A DNA stretch of 64,000 nucleotides from positions 1 to 64,000 of the forward strand of contig SCMQ01000021.1 in assembly GCA_005503335.1 (NCBI GenBank), in the 5' to 3' direction. The notes beneath the pieces were generated by a model. That model had not been told where the DNA came from, made no database searches, and worked only from the letters and a program-made list of their open reading frames with translations. Position 1 is the first letter of the stretch; every line of letters begins with the position of its first letter. Shown in pieces: positions 7,414 to 15,300 of the stretch. The translations under genes and the position numbers were made by a program. Source of the DNA: Comamonadaceae bacterium 2FH. GTDB lineage: Bacteria; Pseudomonadota; Gammaproteobacteria; Burkholderiales; Burkholderiaceae_C.

Positions 7414-9314
7414 AAATAAAGATGAACAACGCCGTGGGGCCGCAGGTTCGCAGCGCGAAGCCGAAGCCCAGCAAGTTGCTGCCGATCCTCGGCGGGGTGT
7501 CCCTGGTCGGCGGCCTCCAGGCCGCGACACAGTTCTTCGCCTACACGTTCCAGTATCACGCGAGCCTCGGGGCCAACCTCGGGCACGTGTACGCGCCCTG
7601 GTCGATCCTGAACTGGTCGGCGAAGTGGTACAGCCAGTACCCCGACGAGATCATGCGGGCCGGCAGCATCGGCATGGTGACTGCCACCGTGGGCCTGCTG
7701 GGTGTGGCCGTGGCGAAAGTCGTCACGTCCAACAGCTCGAAGGCGAACGAATACCTGCACGGTTCGGCCCGCTGGGCCGAAAAGAAGGACATTCAGGCGG
7801 CCGGCCTGCTGCCGCGCGAGCGGAACGTCCTGGAGATCGTGACCGGCAAGGACGCACCCACCGCCACCGGCGTCTATGTCGGCGGCTGGCAGGACAAGGA
7901 CGGCAATTTCTACTACCTGCGGCACAGCGGCCCCGAGCACGTGCTGACCTACGCGCCGACGCGAAGCGGCAAGGGCGTCGGCCTGGTGGTGCCGACGCTG
8001 CTTTCGTGGGGCGCAAGCAGCGTCATCACCGACTTGAAGGGCGAGTTGTGGGCGCTGACCGCCGGCTGGCGGCAGAAGCACGCGAAGAACAAGGTGCTGC
8101 GCTTCGAGCCGGCCAGCAGCTCGGGCGGCGTGTGCTGGAACCCGCTGGACGAAATCCGCGTCGGCACCGAGGCCGAAGTCGGCGACGTGCAGAACCTAGC
8201 AACTTTGATAGTTGACCCGGACGGCAAGGGCCTGGATTCCCACTGGCAAAAGACCGCCTTCGCGCTCCTGGTCGGCGTCATCCTGCACGCGCTCTACAAG
8301 GCCAGGAACGACGGCGGCACGGCCACGCTGCCATCGGTCGATGCCATGCTGGCCGACCCGAACCGGGACATTGGCGAGCTATGGATGGAAATGACCACCT
8401 ACGGGCACGTGGACGGTCAGAACCACCACGCCATCGGATCGGCCGCCCGCGACATGATGGATCGGCCAGAGGAAGAAGCCGGATCGGTGCTGTCCACGGC
8501 CAAATCCTATTTGGCCCTGTACCGCGATCCAGTGGTGGCGCGCAGCGTGAGCCGGTCGGACTTCCGCATCAAAGACCTGATGCACTCCGACGACCCGGTG
8601 AGCCTGTACATCGTCACGCAGCCCAACGACAAGGCCCGCCTGCGGCCGCTGGTGCGCGTCATGGTGAACATGATCGTGCGCCTGCTGGCCGACAAGATGG
8701 ACTTCGAGAACGGCCGGCCGGTGGCCCACTACAAGCACCGGCTGCTGATGATGCTGGACGAGTTCCCGAGCCTCGGGAAGCTCGAAATCATGCAAGAGTC
8801 GCTGGCCTTCGTCGCCGGCTACGGCATCAAGTGCTACCTGATTTGCCAGGACATTAACCAGCTCCGAAGCCGCGAGACGGGCTACGGCCACGACGAAAGC
8901 ATCACGTCGAACTGCCACGTGCAGAACGCCTACCCGCCCAACCGCGTCGAGACAGCCGAACACCTGTCCCGACTGACCGGGCAGACCACCGTGGTGAAGG
9001 AGCAGATCACGACCAGCGGCCGCCGCACGGCGGCGATGCTGGGCCAGGTGTCGCGCACCTACCAGGAAGTGCAGCGCCCCTTGCTGACGCCCGATGAATG
9101 CCTGCGGATGCCGGGGCCGAAGAAGAACGACAAGGGCGAGATCGAGGAAGCCGGCGACATGGTGATCTACGTCGCGGGCTACCCCGCCATCTACGGCAAG
9201 CAGCCGCTGTACTTCAAAGACCCGGTGTTTCAGGCGCGGGCCTCGATCCCCGCGCCGAAGGCCACCGACCGGCTGCGCCAGGTTGTCGAGGCAGGGGAGG
9301 GCATCACGATATGA
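7410..9314 (+). CDS. traG: TraG, type IV coupling protein (VirD4 family)
   Basis: 634 residues. N-terminal membrane segments (about residues 22-45 and 75-105) are followed by a cytoplasmic ATPase domain with Walker A APTRSGKGVGLVVPT (near residue 187) and Walker B LLMMLDEFPSLG (near 446). It connects the relaxosome to the Trb channel. The start overlaps the traI stop as ATGA and the stop overlaps the traF start as ATGA, so translation of traI-G-F is coupled. Length and motifs match IncP TraG. Confidence 0.96.
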   Translation: MKIKMNNAVGPQVRSAKPKPSKLLPILGGVSLVGGLQAATQFFAYTFQYHASLGANLGHVYAPWSILNWSAKWYSQYPDEIMRAGSIGMVTATVGLLGVAVAKVVTSNSSKANEYLHGSARWAEKKDIQAAGLLPRERNVLEIVTGKDAPTATGVYVGGWQDKDGNFYYLRHSGPEHVLTYAPTRSGKGVGLVVPTLLSWGASSVITDLKGELWALTAGWRQKHAKNKVLRFEPASSSGGVCWNPLDEIRVGTEAEVGDVQNLATLIVDPDGKGLDSHWQKTAFALLVGVILHALYKARNDGGTATLPSVDAMLADPNRDIGELWMEMTTYGHVDGQNHHAIGSAARDMMDRPEEEAGSVLSTAKSYLALYRDPVVARSVSRSDFRIKDLMHSDDPVSLYIVTQPNDKARLRPLVRVMVNMIVRLLADKMDFENGRPVAHYKHRLLMMLDEFPSLGKLEIMQESLAFVAGYGIKCYLICQDINQLRSRETGYGHDESITSNCHVQNAYPPNRVETAEHLSRLTGQTTVVKEQITTSGRRTAAMLGQVSRTYQEVQRPLLTPDECLRMPGPKKNDKGEIEEAGDMVIYVAGYPAIYGKQPLYFKDPVFQARASIPAPKATDRLRQVVEAGEGITI

Positions 9315-9847
9315 GCCGCATCCTGAAACGCATCACGAAAGGCGTAGCCGTCGCCGGCCTGGCCGCCCTGGTGCTGGCCGCCGGCAGCTATGCCGCCGGT
9401 GCCCGCATCAACACCACCAAGAGCATTCCGGTCGGCCTGTACTGGACGAGCAGCGCGCCGGTGGAGCGGGGCGCTTACGTGCTTTGGTGCCCGCCGAAGG
9501 TCGGCGTGTTCGATGACGCCAAGGAAAGGGGCTACATCGGGGCCGGGTTCTGCCCAGGCGACTACGGCTACATGATGAAGCGCGTTTTAGCCGCTAAAGA
9601 CGATGCCGTATCGGTGGCCGATGACGGCGTGCGCGTCAATGGCGAGCTGCTGCCACATAGCAAGCCCATCCAGGCCGACAAGTCCGGTCGGCCCTTGCCG
9701 CGCTTCCAGGCCAGCACCTACACGCTGGGCAATGCCGAGCTGCTGCTTATGTCGGACGTGAGCGACACGTCTTTCGACGGCCGCTACTTCGGCCCGATCA
9801 ATCGTTCTCAAGTTCAGACCGTGATCCGTCCGGTCATCACCTGGTAG
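9311..9847 (+). CDS. traF: TraF, pilin-maturation (cyclising) serine protease
   Basis: 178 residues with an N-terminal membrane/signal segment (about residues 11-30). The signal-peptidase-like catalytic residues can be placed: Ser38 (KSIPVGLYW), Lys90 (MMKRVL) and Asp156 (SFDGRYFGP), one residue beyond the RP4 numbering. RP4 TraF removes a C-terminal peptide from TrbC pilin and cyclises it. A KorB operator lies inside the gene at 9586-9598. Confidence 0.94.
   Translation: MSRILKRITKGVAVAGLAALVLAAGSYAAGARINTTKSIPVGLYWTSSAPVERGAYVLWCPPKVGVFDDAKERGYIGAGFCPGDYGYMMKRVLAAKDDAVSVADDGVRVNGELLPHSKPIQADKSGRPLPRFQASTYTLGNAELLLMSDVSDTSFDGRYFGPINRSQVQTVIRPVITW
9586..9598. promoter_or_regulatory. KorB operator inside traF
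   Basis: Exact TTTAGCCGCTAAA within the coding sequence (reads as V-L-A-A-K). Distal and intragenic OB sites occur in IncP-1 backbones. Whether this one controls anything is unknown. Confidence 0.75.
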
Positions 9848-9861
9848 GGGAGGAAACCACC

Positions 9862-11922
9862 ATGCGACTGTTCATCGCGGAAAAACCATCCGTCGCAAAA
9901 GCCATCGCCGGCGAGCTGGGCATCACCGGCAAGGGCGACGGCTTCATCGAGTGCGGCGGCGACAAAGTGACCTGGTGCTTTGGGCACATGCTGGAGCAGG
10001 CCGACCCGGACGAGTACACGCCCGATGACGTGCCGACCGGCAAATCAGGCAAGAAGCTATGGCGCGTCGATGAGCTGCCCATCATCCCGCAGACGTGGGT
10101 TCTTCACCCGAAGGACGATGCCAAGAAGCAGCTCGCCGTGATCGGCAAGCTGCTGAAAGAAGCCAAGGAGATCGTCAACGCCGGCGACCCCGACCGTGAA
10201 GGCCAGTTGCTGGTCGATGAAGTGCTGGAGCACTTCAAGAGCAGCAAGCCGGCGCGCCGCTTTTGGGTGTCTGCCCAGGATTCGGTTTCCGTCAAGCGCG
10301 GCCTGGCCGCCTTGAAGGAAAACACCACGTACAAGGGCTGGGCCGATGCCGCACGCGGGCGGCAGCGGGCCGACTGGCTGATCGGCATGAACCTAAGTCG
10401 CGCCTACACCCTGCGGGCGCAGCGCGGCGGTTCGCGCGCCCTGCTGACCGTGGGCCGCGTGCAGACCCCGACGCTCGCGCTTGTTGTCGGCCGCGACCGC
10501 GAGATCGAGGCGTTCAAGCCGGTGCCGTACCACACCATCAAGGCCGTGGTCGAGCACGCCGGCGGCAGCTTCGCCGCCGCCTGGAAAGCGAAGGAAGATC
10601 AAGCCGGCCTGGACAGCGAAGGCCGCCTTGTTGATACCGCCGTCGCGGATGCCCTGGTGGCCGCCGTCAAGGGCCAGCCGGGCACCATCGCCACCTACAA
10701 GCAGGAAGCCAAGAAGAAGAACCAGCCGCTGGCCTTCGCGCTGTCCGACATTACCGCGCTGGCGTCCGCGCGCTACGGGTACAGCGCCGAGGACGTGCTG
10801 AACACCTGCCAGGCGCTCTACGAGACGCACAAGCTGACCAGCTACCCGCGCACCGACTGCGCCTACCTGCCGGAGTCGCAGCACGCCGACGCGCCGCGCG
10901 TCCTGGAGGCCGTCAAGCACGTGAACCCCGAGCTGGCCGGCCTGGTCGATGCTGCCGACCCGCGCATCAAGTCCAAGACGTGGGACGACTCGAAGATCAC
11001 CGCCCACCACGGCATCGTGCCGACCATGCAGAAAGGCAGCAAGGCCGGCTTGAGCGAGCGCGAGCGCAACATCTACGAGCTGATCGTCCGCGCCTACCTG
11101 GCGCAGTTCTACCCGCTGCACGAGTACATGCAAACCACGGTCGGCGTGGAGATCGCCGGCGAGAACTTCGCCGCGTCCGGCAAGGTGGTCACGCGCAACG
11201 GCTGGCGTGACGTGTTCGAGCAGGCCGACGAAGAGGACGCCAAGGAAGGCGACGACGAGAACGGCGCGCAGACCCTGCCACCGATGAAGCAAGGCGACGG
11301 TGTGACCTGCACCGAGGCCACCCGACGCGATGCGAAAACCAAGCCGCCGGCGCGCTTCACCGAGGGCACGCTGATTCGCGCGATGGAGAACATCCACAAG
11401 TTCGTGAGCGACCCGGAGCACAAGAAGATGCTGCGCGAAGGCGATGGCATCGGCACGTCCGCCACGCGCGCATCCATCATTTCCGAGCTGAAACGCCGCG
11501 AGTTCCTGGAAACCAAGGGCAAGCAGATCGTCAGCACGACGCTGGGCCGCAGCGTCATCGACGCGCTGCCCGAGGTGGTGCGAAGCCCGGTGCTGACCGC
11601 CCTTTACGAACGCATGTTGAAGGGCGTCGAGCTGGGCACGGCGGCCCTGGACGCCTTCATTACGAAGCAAGAGGCGTTCATCCGCGACCAGGTGGCGAAG
11701 GCCAACAGCGGAGCCGTGAGCATCGCCGGCGGCAAGGAAGCCACGCCGGTTTCGTCCCTGCACAAGTGCATGGCTTGCGGCAATGGCTTGTCGCGCAGGC
11801 CGGCCAAGCGCAAGGGGCAATTCTGGTGGGGATGCAGCAACTTCCCCACGTGCAAGCAGACCTATCCCGACCTGAAAGGCCGGCCCGACTACAGCAAGGG
11901 CCGCAATGGCCCAGCCGAGTAA
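9862..11922 (+). CDS. traE: TraE, topoisomerase III-like protein
   Basis: 686 residues of type IA topoisomerase architecture. The N-terminal Toprim domain starts MRLFIAEKPSVAKAIAGELG and contains AGDPDREGQLL near residue 110. The catalytic Tyr lies in LTSYPRTDC (near residue 328). The C-terminal tail has a zinc-ribbon pattern (CMACGNG, later CSNFPTC). The gene follows traF by 14 nt behind GGGGAGG. IncP TraE is not essential for transfer. It probably helps resolve or unwind DNA. Confidence 0.93.
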   Translation: MRLFIAEKPSVAKAIAGELGITGKGDGFIECGGDKVTWCFGHMLEQADPDEYTPDDVPTGKSGKKLWRVDELPIIPQTWVLHPKDDAKKQLAVIGKLLKEAKEIVNAGDPDREGQLLVDEVLEHFKSSKPARRFWVSAQDSVSVKRGLAALKENTTYKGWADAARGRQRADWLIGMNLSRAYTLRAQRGGSRALLTVGRVQTPTLALVVGRDREIEAFKPVPYHTIKAVVEHAGGSFAAAWKAKEDQAGLDSEGRLVDTAVADALVAAVKGQPGTIATYKQEAKKKNQPLAFALSDITALASARYGYSAEDVLNTCQALYETHKLTSYPRTDCAYLPESQHADAPRVLEAVKHVNPELAGLVDAADPRIKSKTWDDSKITAHHGIVPTMQKGSKAGLSERERNIYELIVRAYLAQFYPLHEYMQTTVGVEIAGENFAASGKVVTRNGWRDVFEQADEEDAKEGDDENGAQTLPPMKQGDGVTCTEATRRDAKTKPPARFTEGTLIRAMENIHKFVSDPEHKKMLREGDGIGTSATRASIISELKRREFLETKGKQIVSTTLGRSVIDALPEVVRSPVLTALYERMLKGVELGTAALDAFITKQEAFIRDQVAKANSGAVSIAGGKEATPVSSLHKCMACGNGLSRRPAKRKGQFWWGCSNFPTCKQTYPDLKGRPDYSKGRNGPAE

Positions 11923-11946
11923 CCACCAAGACGAAGGAGCATGACC

Positions 11947-12339
11947 ATGAACCAGCAAAACACCACCCAGGCCGATGACGTGCTGCCCGAGCTGCCCGCC
12001 ATTGACGACAACGCGGCCGCCGCCGGCGCGCTGCGCGAGAAGCTGGCCGACGCGGCGACGCCCGGCTACCAGGCCGAGTTCGACCCCGAGGAAGCCGAGC
12101 GCGCCGGCGCGTTCGTGGAGGACGCATTGAGCGAGCAGGACGCCGCAGAGAGCGGCGACGACCTGGCGGCCCTGGCCTCGCAGGGCGACGACCAGGCCCC
12201 GGCCTTCATCACCGAAGGCGGCCCGAGCGACGACCTTCCGCCCTTCGTCAATACGACCAACATCCGCGAGCTGTACGACTGGAAGCCGGGCGAATCGCTG
12301 GACGAGGCCATCGCGCGCAAGAAGGCGCAGGAGGGCTAA
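11947..12339 (+). CDS. traD: TraD, small acidic Tra1 protein
   Basis: 130 residues, strongly acidic, with no known fold evident. The ATG at 11947 is preferred over the one at 11941 because AAGGAG is 7 nt upstream of the former and too close to the latter. It lies between traE and traC, as in all IncP-1 Tra1 regions. Function unknown. Confidence 0.8.
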   Translation: MNQQNTTQADDVLPELPAIDDNAAAAGALREKLADAATPGYQAEFDPEEAERAGAFVEDALSEQDAAESGDDLAALASQGDDQAPAFITEGGPSDDLPPFVNTTNIRELYDWKPGESLDEAIARKKAQEG

Positions 12340-12342
12340 CCC

Positions 12343-15300
12343 ATGCCGATCAACCAGGCCGAGGCGCAAGCCGTCACCCTGGCGTTCGTCCGAGACTATC
12401 CCGGCGCGCTGGAGCTGGCCTATCGGTTCCGCGACAACACCGGCGAGCTGTACGGCCACCGGGCAGCAGAAGTCCCGGCAGACCTCAAGGGCGGCTATGT
12501 CCCGAAGGAGACGATCCACAACGGCCGGGCCTACCGTGGCCGCGTGGACGTGCCCCTGGCGAACATGGACGACGCCGCCGACCTGGTGCTGACGCTGCGG
12601 CATGAAGTGCTGGGCCACTACGGGGCCAACACCTTCAAGCCGGCCGAGAAACGCGCCCTGCTGGACGGCCTGATCGCCGCCCGCGAGGAACCGAGCCTGA
12701 AACCACGCTGGGAGGACATCAACCGCCGCTATGCCGGCGCTTCGATGGACGTGCGCGCGGAAGAGGTTTGGGCGCTGCATTGCGAAAGCATCGCGCCCGG
12801 CCAGCACGCGGGCCAGGCCCAGGTGCTGGAGCGCGGCCAGCAGTCATTCATGGAAACCTGCATCGCCCGCGTGCGGCCCATGCAAGTCGCCGACCTGCAC
12901 AACATCGTGTGCATGGTCGCGGATGGCCTTCACGACCGTTCCAGGACGCAGCAGACCTTTCCGCAGATCAACGAACTATTCCGAAGGGATGAAGCAATGG
13001 AACCCAAGAAGCCATTTCATGAAGTCGTTGCCGAAAAACTGATCGAGCAGCTCAAGGCAGGCACCGCGCCGTGGCAACGGCCGTGGGAGCCTGGCGAGCC
13101 GAACGCCTACCTGCCGATGAACCCGACCACCGGCAAGCGGTACAAGGGCATCAACGCCATTCACTTGATGGCCCAGGGCCGCAGCGATGGCCGTTGGATG
13201 ACCTACAAGCAGGCCGCCGCCGTGGGCGCGCAGGTTCGCAAGGGCGAGAAGGGAACGCCTGTCCAATACTGGAAGTTCAGCGAGGAACAGAACAAGGTCG
13301 ATGAGAGCGGCCGGCCCGTTCTCAACGCGAAGGGCGAGCCGGTCAAGGAAACCGTGCAGCTCGAACGCCCGCGCGTGTTCTTCGCCACGGTGTTCAACGC
13401 CGAGCAGATCGACGGCCTGCCGCCGATCCAGAAGAAGGAACAGACCTGGAGCGCCGTCGAGCGCGCCGAGCACATCCTGAAAGCGTCCGGTGCGTCGATC
13501 ACGCACGCGCCTGGTGATCGCGCGTTCTACCGGCCCGCGACCGACAGCATCCACCTTCCCGACCGGGGCCAGTTCCCCACCGCCGACAACTACTACGCGA
13601 CCGCCCTGCATGAGCTGGGCCACTGGACGGGCCACCCGTCCCGCCTTGACCGCGACCTGGCCCATCCCTTCGGTTCCGAGGGGTACGCCAAGGAAGAGCT
13701 GCGCGCCGAGATCGCTTCCATGATCGTCGGCGACGAGCTGGGCATCGGCCACGATCCGGGCCAGCACGCCGCCTATGTCGGTTCCTGGATCAAGGCCCTG
13801 CAAGACGAGCCGCTGGAAGTGTTCCGCGCCGCTGCCGACGCCGAGAAGATTCACGACTACGTGCTGGCCTTCGAGCAGAAGCAGGTTCAGGAACAAGAGC
13901 AGGCCCAGGTGCAGCAGCCCGAGCAGCACTACTCCGATTTGACGCTCCAGGCCCTGGTCGAAAAACACGGCTGGGAGGTTGCCTACAGCGGCTTGCAAGA
14001 GCCTGGCCGTGTGGATTCCGTCCATCGCACCTTTGAAGGTGTCGGGCCGCTGGGCACCATGACCACCCCGAACGGCGAGCGGCGCTTGTCGGCCGGCTAC
14101 CACGACGACGCCGAGCGCCGGCGCTACGTCACGTTGAAGCTGGGCGACCAGGTGATCGGCGATGCCGATGGCCGCGACCAGAAGCCGGAAGAGATCGCCC
14201 GCCAGATCAACGCCAAGGCCGAGCAGTACGCCGACGAGCGGCGCGTCAAGAACGGCCTGGAGCCGATCTACAGCATCGCCTCGCAGCAGGCCGAGGCCCA
14301 GCAGCTCAATGATGAGCTGCGCGAGCACGGCCAGGAGATCGTTTCTCACCTGGACGCGCAATCGCGGTGGGCGGATGGCGAGCGCATCTTTGCCTTCCAC
14401 GAACAAGACGAACAACCGCACCAGGTCAGAAGCCTGGCCGAGCTGGAGAGCTACGCGCCCGATCAACTGCTGGCCCTGCCGGCGCTGGCCCAGGAGCAAG
14501 AGGCAAAGCCCTTGTCCGTGGCCGAACGCACGGCCGAGCAGCACGAGGCCATGAAGGCTGCCGACGATGCTTTCCAGCGCGAGCTGGTGCGCGCCTATGG
14601 CGAGAACAACGCCGGCGATGCCCGCTACAAGACCCAGCACGACGATGAGGCCGTGCAGAAGGCCGGCGATGCCTTCGTGGCCGCGTCGAACGCCTGGCGT
14701 GAGGCCGTGCGCGATGCCCGTCAAACCGTTGCGAGTCAGGAGGCCACGATGCAAGTACCCCAGCAGACCGACCAGGCCGAAGCCTGGATGTTGAAGCACG
14801 TCGAGCTGGGCACGGTGGGCCGTGCGCTCGAAGGCGCGACCCTGGAGCAGATCGACCGCGCCCTGGACGTGCTGGATCGCATGCAGCCGATGAACACGCA
14901 AAACGAGTTCTGGACGCGGCACGAGCTGCCCTACGACCTGGAGCCGCTGGAAGCGAAGATCAACGACGCAATAGATCACCTGGTCGAAGAGCGCCGGCCG
15001 GATGCCGTAGTCGCTGCAACGCGGCTTGACCTGGCAACCGGCAACACCAATTCACGCGAGCGCGACCGCCAAGCCTTCCACCTGGCGGCCGACGATGCGC
15101 TGGGCTTCCCCCTGCCCCACGACTGGACGGGTGAAGTGCGGGTTGTCGGCGTGGTCGAGCGTGACGGCGAGACGCGGGCCGCCGACCTGGCCACGGAGAC
15201 GCCGGAGGCGTACCACCTGTACGCCCGGAAGGGCGAAGCGCAGTTCGGCGAGGATGCCTTTGCCTACCTCACCGCCACCCGCACGCTGGGCGAGGCCGAC

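Noticed and set aside
10393-12807. 804-residue open frame opposite traE-traC
   Set aside because: Mirror frame of high-GC backbone genes on the other strand, rich in Val/Leu/Gly/Arg, with no family features.
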